Positions 57,401 to 64,000 of a DNA stretch of 64,000 nucleotides are shown here, in pieces. The DNA comes from Anaspis maculata (Eukaryota; Arthropoda; Insecta; Coleoptera; Scraptiidae), in contig OX421962.1 of assembly GCA_949128115.1 (NCBI GenBank), positions 59,003,787 through 59,067,786 of the forward strand. Reading direction: 5' to 3'. Made by a program: the position numbers and the translations under genes. Positions within the stretch are counted from its first letter, which is position 1. Every line of letters begins with the position of its first letter. The notes under the pieces are model-generated. The model had not been told where the DNA came from. It saw nothing but the letters and a program-made list of their open reading frames with translations, and did no database searches.

Positions 57401-60400
57401 GTTCTAATTTAGTGACCTATTGGAAAAAAAGCTGAACGACAGGATTGTAACTATAACCTGATTGTTATAGCTTATAGCCTGATGTCTTTTGTATTCAGGT
57501 TTAAAATTTCGATTAAATACCACGACTAGACCACATGATAGTAGTCTAGTCGACCAAATGGAAGTTCCTGAAACCATATTTTTATAATTTAATAGTATAA
57601 AAATAATTTTTATAGTATAAAAAGCAAAATATCGAATGGATAAAGTCTAGCATAAAATCCCAGAACCCCCGGATGAAACGTTTTCGAATGAATCGTCCAC
57701 TGTACAAAAACGTCCCCACACATAATGTTACCGTGACAGAACGTCAGGTCAAGATTTTTTATATCGATGGCTTATTTGTTGGACCTCTTATCTGCAATAG
57801 GGCACGGGCCACGAGGGTATGCAACCCGATATCTGGAGGAACTGGTGGCGCTCTCTGCCAGCTAATAGCACAAGCTCATGCGTCAATCTACTCAAAAAGT
57901 CAAATTAGAACCGTCAACGCATCACGTCAATTAAAAAATTCAAAACTCGTTGGAAAAGCCGGGGTATTTGTTTGTTTTCGCTGCTTTTCATAATGCTTCC
58001 ACTGCAGGTAAATAATATTGATCGTATTTCATTTATTGTGTCTTTGCTTGGTGGAAGATTTTTACGAAATCTGAATTTTAGCTTTGCAGTTTGTCCAGCA
58101 AGGAGGTGGTGGTGGACGTGATGACTTTAGAATGCACGAACTACTACTATTGGGTCAGACCGACGATGGTACCTAAATCTCTGCTTTGCCAAGAACCAGA
58201 CGATCTAAATCACCGCATCTAGCGCTGCCAGTGCCCACTGCACCAGACAGGAGTGCATATCACAACTGACAACATCCGCTTTGGCCCGATCGCTCCAGAG
58301 CCTAGCAGTCCTAGCACTCTCTTGAAGACCTTGATGGCCAGAGACCACCTGGACCTGCTGCAGCTGTCCGCTGACTACCTAGTAGGACCGATGTATATTT
58401 ACGGAACTTTTATTGCCTTTGAATTGTTTAAACTGTTATTATTGTCAAGTATTCGTTGTATTATACAGACCACTGTTGATGGTGGTAGGACGTTATTAAT
58501 AAATAAATTTTTTCTCTAATATCAGTATTCAGTATTCAGATACTATATACATTTTTTATAATGACGGCACCTTAGATCCGTCCTGCGCGTTACTTGTACA
58601 TATATTTTATTATTCCACTACAAGATATTATTATAAATATAACGTTCAACGTCCTCTCTTCTCGAAAGGCCAAAGCCAATCTGGAACTTGAAGATGTCGC
58701 TTCTCTAGGTAGGATCCAGTCTGGCATTTATGAAAATAGACCACATCGGTCTTACTATGGGCAGTAGGCAGTCAGCGGTCAGCTGCAGCAGGTCCAGGTG
58801 GTCTCTGGCCATCAAGGTCTTCAAGGGAGTGCTAGGACTGCTAGGCTCTGGAGCGATCGGGCCAAAGCGGATGTTGTCAGTTGTGATCTGCACTTCTGCC
58901 TGGTGCAGTGGGCACTGGCAGCGCCAGATGTGGTGATTTAGATCGTCTGGTTCTTGGCAAAGAGGAGATTTAGGTACCATCGTCAGTCTGACCCAATAGT
59001 AGTAGTTCGAGCATTCTAAATTCACCACGTCCACCACCACCTCCACGCTGGACCAACTGCAAAGCTAAATTTCAGATTTCGTAAAATTTTCCACCAAGCA
59101 AGACACAATAAATAAAATACGATCAATATCATTTACCTGCAGTGGAAGCATGATGAAAAGCAGCGAAAACAAACAAATACCCCGGCTTTTTCAACGAGTT
59201 TTGAATTTTTCATTTGACGTTGATGCGTTGACGGTTCTAATTTGACTTTTTGAGTAGATTGATGCATGAGCTTGTGCTATTAGCTGGCAGAGAGCGCCAC
59301 CAGTTCCTCCAGATATCGGGTTGCATACCCTCGTGGCCCGTGCCCTATAGGACGTAACCCTCAATTTTTCCGAAATTGCGTTTTTGGTTTTAATGGATAA
59401 CCAATATTAATTTGCATCCACTGAAACAAAAAAAAGCGCAATTTTGGAAAAAATGAGAGTTACGTCCTATTGCAAATAAGCCATCGATATTCAGTTTCAA
59501 TCATGGAGTAAGATACAGGGTGATCCAAAGTGTCGGACCACCTTGAAGGTGCGTAATAGAGGTGTAATATGGAGGCGGAAAAAATGTTGAAAAAATTCTA
59601 TGTCTTTTAATTTCAATGTTAGGGAGGGACAGAAGTTGACCCTTCGATCGCTTCTATATTCGTTATTTCAAATGATTTTAGTTATGGAAAAATAATAAGT
59701 ACAAAAAATCAACCTATGAATCTGTATCGAATTTCTGTTTTCTTTACAGGGTGAGTCATAAACTACAAAAATTTAGTTTTCCTAAAAAACCAGAAATACC
59801 TAAAAGAATTCCATTTAAATGATTTGTGTTTTATTGTGCTCTACATAGGTTATGGGACCATTGTGAATGTTTGCAGGCACTTTTAGAAAAAATAATTTTC
59901 AGGATCATGACTCACCCTGCATACAAAACAGGAATTCTGGATTCCGTATTAGACTCATCTGAAATACTTGAACAATGACCTCGAAGGCACCAATTTTTTT
60001 CGCTTATACTCCACTTCAGAGTCGTTTTGCATTAGTTTAGGCCTCGGTTTAGGAGGAAGTTCGATGATAAGATGGACAGATATCAAAGAACCACGCCGGT
60101 AAAAAAGTTTCATGAGTAGCTGATTCTAATTATTCCGTGGGGGCATGGTAGACTAAGGTATTGATTGAAAAAATTCAGACAACGCCGCAGAATATGTGTT
60201 CCTGTGAGCGCCGCCAATTTCAGTAAATCCCAGGATTTACAGAAGCAACCCCAGTCTAGGATTTCCAAATGTGAAGAACCCCGTAATAGTGGGAAATATA
60301 AATTCATTAGATTTTATTCAGGGCATCTAGCAGTGTTCACCTGTGCTACACCTAACTAATAAGAAGCCATAAATTCTCGATTGATGCGAGGGGATGGTAA

Positions 60401-62330
60401 TAAAACGTATGCGTGTGTTTCAGTCTGTACTCCCTAAACTAGTGAACTTTACTGTAACAACGTCTGAAGCTGTATTTCTGCCTCGATTTCTGCAAATTAA
60501 GCAAGCAACTTGATCGACAAAAACAGCAATGTGTTTTAATGAAAAAGTATTTAGAAATTAAGTACCTACTTCTACTTAGGCAAGGTTCGAAAAACTAAAG
60601 ACACTGAGAACAGATTTTTCGAGCTTTCAGTAGTTCCATTGTTGTAAATTGAAGTTTATTTTGTTTTTGTTTTCGAAATCAAAATTCAGTCGCGTTGCGT
60701 GCTCTAACCGCACGGTGTCACGTCAAGAGAAATGGAGAATAATAAAAAAAAAATCTAAAACGTAATACTGCAAAGCTTTCACCCGCAAAGGAGGAAGGGA
60801 AGGGGTAGGGTACAGCAAGACTACAGGAGCGGCACTGTAGGAAACTTTTGACTCCAGCGGCCGTACCTAGTCTTCGACACTCTTCTCACTACAAGACTGC
60901 CGCATGTACATAAGAAAAGAACTCGGAAGTCCCAGTGTGTTCTTCCGTGGAGAAGCTCTTCAAGTCCGTAATGTAACTGTTATCTTATCCATGTAACTGG
61001 GATATTCTACCCCAAAACAGATGAATGCCCTGCTTAAAAAAAATCATATACCTATATTCTCAGTTACATAGTGAGAGAGTGTACAAAGTGTGCAAAAGAT
61101 ACGCTCGCAGCCTCAAGGGAACCACAGACTATCTGCAACAATAATAACAACAAACTATTTTAAATTAATTCCCAAACAGAGGGTGGTTGGGGCCGTCAAG
61201 TTGTCAAAATATGGATCCGCGCAGTCTCACTACGCCACTGCTTATTCCAGACGCTGACGGTTGTCAGGGTTAAGGTTCAAGGTCATTCGCGGAAACATCT
61301 CAATCGCAAATGGTTTCTTTTTCTTCGATTGAAACGTTCCTGCTCAGAAAAAGAGCGAGCGTGGCTGGATACTTGATATACCTGAGAGAGAATTTTGGAA
61401 CCGTGAGCTTCCTGAGAAGTGTAGAATAGTTATCAGAATTTTTTTGAAGCTCAAAATTTTCAAATGCATTTTATCTTTGGGCACACTTATAGCTTTATTG
61501 CGATCTGAAGGTTCCTGTGACACCTCCCAATTTCATACATTTTTTTCTACTAAATCGCATGTAATCCTCATATAGTACGTCTGCATATCACACGAGCCTC
61601 ATCATCAGACTAAAACTATGGGTATATCATTACCTCAAATAGTTGTCCTGCCGTGGTCGAATTCGGATTGCATGTAATGTCGATCTTCTGACCGTTCAAC
61701 ATGATAACGGTGACGGCTTTTTTGACACTTCCCTTCGAATCGGCCATCACCAATTGTTTGTTCGGCAAAGCAGCCCGCACCACAAACTCTGGCCCCACGC
61801 AATCCCTGGCGTTGCCGTCGTCGTAGTCGTCTCCGAGTTCCGGAGCGTCCGGACGGGCCCTGTAAAGCCTCGAAGCGGCTCTGTGTACGGGATTTCTTCG
61901 CACCCTCAGTCTTTTGTTGCGATTACCTTCATTATCCAAGTTATCCCGCCTATTCATGTCAGAAGGAGCGGCGGCGTTGGTGTCCTCCTCGTTTGTTACA
62001 TTACCACCGCAATTTTGATCACTAGTAAGGTCACTGCTAAACCTATTCACTGGTGCTCCTCCTCTGGGGGCGCCACCGCCACCACCAGAAAAGCAATAAT
62101 CCCTCGCTTCGTTACTGCTATTAAAGTATTTCATGTCAGGCACACACATTGATTTAGGGCGAACGACGGATCCGGGCAATGCGTTGTCAGAAGATATCTG
62201 CATGGATAGGTCCTCCATGCTGGTGCTAGCCTCCTTCGTTAATTTCGGAGGAACACTCGGGTCGTGACTTCTGGTCAAGTTCATCCAGCGTCTGGGGATT
62301 GTGCCGATCCCTTCTGAGCCCGATTCACAT
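44482..62330 (-). CDS. FERM-PDZ scaffold gene (PTPN13/FRMPD2-like), 5' end open
   Basis: Six exons join in phase: 62330-61634, 56369-56034, 55631-55422, 55290-55055, 51378-50732 and 45461-44482, giving 1034 codons plus stop, open at the 5' end. Residues 1-200 are low-complexity with a Gly run (SGGGGGAPRGG). The FERM domain spans about 203-520: F1 starts VTVIMLNGQKIDITC, F2 includes LALQAEFGDFNE, and F3 includes DVWLYISAQGINLYE. One PDZ domain lies near 744-830, with carboxylate loop GSLGMQI. FERM domains bind lipids and membrane proteins, and PDZ domains bind protein C-termini, so this is probably a cortical or junctional scaffold. No phosphatase domain follows. The C-terminus VFI could itself be a class II PDZ ligand. 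PTPN3/4-type is less likely, because those continue into a phosphatase. Start exons, perhaps with a KIND domain, would lie beyond 62.33 kb. Confidence 0.85.
45462..47381 (-). other. Intron sequence (part)
   Basis: Part of the intron between the PDZ exon and the linker exon. AT-rich, with a perfect hairpin at 46155-46198 and TACAGGGTGAGA near 46643, the terminus type seen on the palindromic elements. No further exon with matching phase is required, since the flanking exons already join in frame. Confidence 0.5.
46155..46198. repeat. Perfect 20-bp hairpin
   Basis: TGCACTGAAGACTGAAGGTA is followed by a 4-base loop and its exact complement. The whole structure is 44 bases, inside an intron of the FERM-PDZ gene. 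Confidence 0.8.
47382..48332. mobile_element. Palindromic element, about 0.95 kb, with diverged middle
   Basis: The left end AAGCCCACTTGCAACGTT pairs with AACGTTGCAAGTGGGCTT at the right. Inner blocks TTTTTGTACAAAAAACTGTA and CCGTCAAGAAAAATGTCAC also have inverted partners. The middle (47700-48050) pairs poorly. No transposase. Confidence 0.75.
48333..49786. other. Intron sequence with a LINE-tail fragment near 48590-48640
   Basis: AAATTACTTTCCCGGCCCC followed by ACCAACATGGAGGG (48588-48622) is, in reverse complement, the same kind of tail as the LINE 3' end at 54090-54126. A 127-codon minus-strand ORF beside it has no recognisable domain. Nothing else is supported. Confidence 0.4.
49787..50335. 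mobile_element. Tc1/mariner-like MITE candidate, about 0.55 kb
   Basis: The ends TACTGCCTGCCAAAAACAGTG and TGCACTTTTTTTGGCGGGCAG are inverted repeats of about 27 bp bounded by TA on both sides, the usual target duplication of this superfamily. The interior encodes no intact transposase. A related terminus lies alone near 22027. Confidence 0.65.
50732..51378 (-). CDS. FERM-PDZ gene, end of FERM and linker exon
   Basis: Acceptor GTGTTTTCCAG before 51378, donor TTAG|GTAACT after 50732. One base completes the preceding codon and one base is carried forward. Encodes SYFTFRLASLHHQFFLRL, the closing helix of F3, then a Ser-rich linker of about 190 residues. The plus-strand ORFs over this segment are shadows. 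Confidence 0.88.
52105..52148 (-). CDS. Candidate alternative first exon of FERM-PDZ gene
   Basis: ATG at 52148 opens 14 codons (MTSDLFEIERCIRR) and two bases before a good donor, CAA|GTAAGA. The phase matches the acceptor of the exon at 51378-50732, which needs exactly one base. A stop lies just upstream of the ATG, so it could begin a shorter product lacking FERM but keeping the linker and PDZ domain. Transcript support is unknown. Confidence 0.4.
52167..52370 (-). pseudogene. LINE reverse-transcriptase fragment
   Basis: The minus-strand reading FVDLHLEKGSDRVNRMDLW matches the palm segment of non-LTR reverse transcriptases (D.EKAFDRVNR..LW), followed by LVRAMSKFYEDQSLV. The first catalytic Asp context is partly altered, and no other domain of the element is present nearby. 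Confidence 0.65.
52940..53040 (-). promoter_or_regulatory. Heat-shock-type core promoter candidate
   Basis: On the minus strand, TATATAA (52987-52981) is preceded by GGAATATTCT (about 53014-53005), a GAAnnTTC heat-shock element. Further AGAAG and GGAAT units lie about 10-20 bases upstream (to 53036), and TTCTCGAGC and ATTCGAA lie near 53075-53105. A possible start, TTTCAATG, lies about 31-37 bases after the TATA. The arrangement resembles insect hsp70 promoters, but no heat-shock protein ORF follows. It points in the direction of the FERM-PDZ and UQCR11 genes. Confidence 0.4.
53640..54127 (+). mobile_element. 3' end of a non-LTR retrotransposon
   Basis: A (CAGA)n/(CA)n tract at 53956-53999 is followed by CATTCTGAAAATGGTC, GGGGACCTCAAAACAG and the tail GGGTCGGGAAAGTAAAA. 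This order resembles LINE 3' regions common in insects. Only the tail is present; the frame ending at 54127 is a short relic. A related tail lies on the other strand near 48590. Confidence 0.5.
53956..53999. repeat. (CAGA)n/(CA)n microsatellite
   Basis: ACAGACAGACAGACAGACAC followed by CA and CAGA units, inside the LINE tail. Confidence 0.9.
54525..54612 (-). repeat. tRNA-derived SINE head
   Basis: On the minus strand TAACCCAGTCGG (54607-54596) resembles an A box, and GGTTCAAATCC (54552-54542) is a near-perfect B box at suitable spacing. The D and T arms can be drawn, but the acceptor strands do not pair, so it is a SINE or tRNA relic rather than a functional tRNA. Confidence 0.6.
55055..55290 (-). 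CDS. FERM-PDZ gene, FERM F3 exon
   Basis: Acceptor TTGATTGCAG before 55290, donor AAA|GTAAGT after 55055. Starts in phase 0 and ends with two bases of a codon. Encodes VWLYISAQGINLYE and the FEWRGIQTLCYSKHYLC strands of the PH-like F3 lobe. Confidence 0.9.
55422..55631 (-). CDS. FERM-PDZ gene, FERM F2 exon
   Basis: Acceptor AAATTACAG before 55631, donor TGG|GTGAGT after 55422, phase 0 at both ends. Encodes YFLLEHYIPE through AQSLPHYGGHFYTATW, the second half of F2 and the link to F3. Confidence 0.9.
55750..55873. repeat. Hairpin element with about 36-bp terminal repeats
   Basis: TACCATGCGATCAACCAAAT is part of a 36-base left arm whose complement lies at 55838-55873, with only single-base differences. 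It lies in the small intron between two FERM exons. It could be a MITE; a small-RNA hairpin is also possible. Confidence 0.75.
56034..56369 (-). CDS. FERM-PDZ gene, FERM F1/F2 exon
   Basis: Acceptor AAATTTCCAG before 56369, donor AGG|GTAAAT after 56034, phase 0 at both ends. Encodes MIIQKEHVEENFMLGL, then FMRVRFFLPS and LALQAEFGDFNE, the F1 end and the F2 start. Confidence 0.9.
57158..57322. repeat. MITE-like hairpin element
   Basis: The ends AAAGCCTAGTCTACAATATG and CATATTGTAGACTAGGCTTT are inverted repeats. The pairing extends inward over GTTGCAAGTTGCAAGTCGCAA to about 48 bp per arm. No coding capacity. Confidence 0.8.
57761..58395. repeat. Intronic inverted repeat, left arm
   Basis: Pairs with 58742-59490, for example CACGAGGGTATGCAACCCGA against TCGGGTTGCATACCCTCGTG near 59320. 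The arm includes a degraded plus-strand copy of a LINE C-terminal sequence (TTDNIRFGPIAPEPSSPST) with an in-frame stop. The arms are separated by about 350 bases. Confidence 0.85.
58705..59046 (-). pseudogene. LINE ORF2 C-terminal fragment
   Basis: Open frame of 113 codons with CQEPDDLNHHIWRCQC, resembling the Cys-His end of non-LTR retrotransposon polymerases, followed by LMARDHLDLLQL. The reverse-transcriptase core is absent. The inverted copy at 58100-58400 is interrupted by a stop. Confidence 0.5.
58742..59490. repeat. Intronic inverted repeat, right arm
   Basis: Inverted homologue of 57761-58395. It is longer because a 122-bp element was inserted at 59348-59469. Its minus-strand frame (59046-58705) includes CQEPDDLNHHIWRCQC, a C...H....C pattern like the C-terminal zinc-binding end of LINE ORF2 proteins. 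Confidence 0.85.
59348..59469. mobile_element. 122-bp MITE inserted in the right arm
   Basis: The ends AGGACGTAACCCTCAATTTTT and AAAAAATGAGAGTTACGTCCT are inverted repeats of about 35 bp. The other arm shows the sequence without it (GCAATAGGGCAC near 57795), so the insertion occurred after the inverted duplication. The insertion site is TA-rich. Confidence 0.8.
59749..59928. repeat. Short inverted-repeat element, about 0.18 kb
   Basis: The left end TACAGGGTGAGTCATAAACT is matched by ATCATGACTCACCCTGCATA at the right. No coding capacity. Confidence 0.65.
59929..61633. other. Intron sequence, no further feature seen
   Basis: Right part of the 5.3-kb intron between the first two visible FERM-PDZ exons. 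Short ORFs without domains; no repeat boundaries recognised. Confidence 0.4.
61634..62330 (-). CDS. FERM-PDZ gene, first visible exon
   Basis: The 3' splice site TTTTGTTTCAG precedes 62330 and the donor GAG|GTAATG follows 61634. The exon begins with the last base of a codon and ends in phase 0. It encodes a disordered region and the start of FERM F1 (TTAGQLFE at the end). The frame also stays open upstream to an ATG at 62398 (MFARIDRVWYV), which could be an alternative start that ignores the splice site. Confidence 0.85.
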
Positions 62331-64000
62331 CTGAAACAAAAGAAAATCGTACCTATAGCCACTGTGACATACCATACGCGATCAATGCGAGCAAACATAG
62401 CATTTTCCCCAGTATGTACTTAGGTACTCGGTATAAACACAAATTATACGGAGAATCGAATTGTATACTGTATTAAAATGGTAATAAGCATCATTAACAT
62501 TCTCCTTCTATATTTTCAAGATGAATAATTCATCTCCGAGTAATCTAACTGAAATTATTATGTAGGGAAAATACAATCCAGGTCCGGCATTGCGAGTAAT
62601 TATATGATCTTAGATGACAAAGCCAGTTCACTAATCTATATGCTATTTTAAAATCTGGTTATTAAAGACAATCAAAGTAATAATTGCATGTTTACTGTAT
62701 TCCGACGGACGATAACAAATAGGTCAACAATTTGCCTCAAATCAAACGGAATAATTCACTTCGAGATTCGGCATTATTGCTCATCACATCAACATGCAAA
62801 GATACTGATAATTAGGACAATGATTGGAGTTAGTTGAGGTTTGGCAGTTCGTTGTTGGTTAAGTTGAAACCCATGGAGTTCCACTAGTCCTAAGGTTAGT
62901 GAGATGGACCCTGCACTTGGTGACAAAAGCACAAAAATTGGTAGGATGGCACAAAAGACTGTCCTCTTTCAGTTGAAAAGGAGCGGCTCGCAGATTTTTT
63001 CTCGGGTGAAAAAATTAAAATCTTCGGCTAGTGCGAAAAACTTTCAAGCTCTCAGTTGCACCCGTTCCGAGCCGAATGAAGTAGGTAGCGGAAATTTTTT
63101 TCCGCGCAACTGGTTCTCACGGCAATCGGTGTTAAGATTATTTTGAGTCAGCATCTTGCTTTTCCACTTCACTAGAGTAGATCCTTTTATTAGGTCATGG
63201 TTCTTGATAGTGGATGTATAAACCCCGCGTCCTGAGCAAAGTACTTTTTGCAGTTCCTATTACGTACTTGCAGTGCTACACGTATATCACCGCTCCTAAT
63301 AAAAATTCGTCTACGTGACACCGTTAAAATATTGTTAAAAGACAGTCCCAGCTATTTTTTTCCAAGTAATGTTATCAGTAATATCGATTGGGAACATTGT
63401 ACAAAACCGCTGTTGAATGTGAAAATAGCTCACACCTTTGCCCGACATTCTCCTAAAAATATGATCATCGTAATTTTGACTTCATGAATGAAATAAGCTG
63501 ATGCAAAATTCTTTTTGTTCTTTAGGTGAAAAAAAAAGAAAACACTTTCGCTTTAATATTTTCAACAGTAAAGATGATAGCGACATGGCGACTGATGCCG
63601 TTAAATTTTATGATAGAGTCATACGTTCTCTTCTTATTAGATAAACAAGTAGCAAAGTCCTCACGGGGGTGAGTCTCATAAGCGCATTTTCGGAGTGCAG
63701 ATAAGTACACTGTTCACTGTACCTGTGAACAGATTGTCTCAAAACTACCACGAGAAATCATAAATCTTTATGAAAACACGAGTAGTCAATCATAAATTAA
63801 AACAACAGAATGACATCAACCAAAACTAGAAAATATCCTGAATGAGTGAGAATAATACCTATATCGATCACAAGCACGGAGCCAGAAGCAGCTTGTTGAG
63901 CCACAGCGCCGCGACTTGAAAATAGCATCCGCATAAGTGCATAAGTATAGATTCCGCATAGAAATAGAGATTTCTTCCTTGACAATGAACCAATCAGGTT
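62331..64000. other. Upstream of first visible exon; no gene seen
   Basis: By splice phase an earlier FERM-PDZ exon should end with two bases of a codon, but I could not place it with confidence here. The short ORFs have no recognisable domains. Confidence 0.4.

Noticed and set aside
57673..57993. 106-codon plus-strand ORF
   Set aside because: Most of it lies in the left arm of the inverted repeat, and it has no domain or splice support.
61643..62152. 169-codon plus-strand ORF
   Set aside because: Antisense shadow of the first visible FERM-PDZ exon; no domain.
1..64000. CRISPR arrays, bacterial operons or prophage
   Set aside because: The repeats lack short-spacer organisation, and genes here have introns and eukaryotic signals.

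Overview
This is an animal nuclear genome window, most likely from a sap-feeding hemipteran insect. The evidence is an AT-rich background dotted with TAGGTACCTACC-type simple repeats, U2-type introns, a BEL/Pao retrotransposon, non-LTR retrotransposon remnants, tRNA-derived SINE heads and many fold-back elements. The hemipteran assignment is inference; nothing here is diagnostic of a species. Only two protein genes are well supported, both on the minus strand between 44.1 and 62.3 kb. Most of the rest is repeats.

Layout. 1-136: copy of a small inverted-repeat element, seen again at 20.4 and 35.5 kb. 0.88-10.75 kb: satellite array with a basic monomer of about 412 bp, arranged in higher-order dimers (about 821-824 bp) and in longer units of about 1.03 kb. 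10.8-13.1 kb: unassigned sequence with an AT microsatellite, a possible small exon and a reverse-transcriptase remnant. 13.1-20.3 kb: cluster of long palindromic (fold-back) elements, some nested in another. 22.5-30.0 kb: complete, very young BEL/Pao LTR retrotransposon with two 968-bp LTRs, a 5-bp target duplication and one in-frame stop in its polyprotein. 30-43 kb: more palindromes, MITE-like elements and a tRNA-derived SINE, with no confident gene.

Gene block. A FERM-PDZ scaffold gene spans 62330 to 44482 on the minus strand. Six exons could be delimited, and their splice phases fit together into one frame of 1034 codons that is open at the 5' end; the start exon is probably beyond the window. 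The domain order resembles the FERM-PDZ part of PTPN13 and FRMPD2. No tyrosine phosphatase domain follows, because the frame stops just after the PDZ exon. Only 45 nt after that stop lies the ATG of a 109-codon gene for the small cytochrome bc1 subunit UQCR11, with no poly(A) signal between them. The two genes must therefore share transcript sequence, or UQCR11 must be transcribed from inside its neighbour.

The introns of the FERM-PDZ gene carry an alternative first exon candidate (52105-52148), a heat-shock-type promoter candidate (about 52940-53040), a 0.64-kb inverted repeat that could form a long hairpin RNA, several MITE-like hairpins, a SINE head and LINE fragments. An internal promoter there would give a PDZ-only product and might also drive UQCR11.
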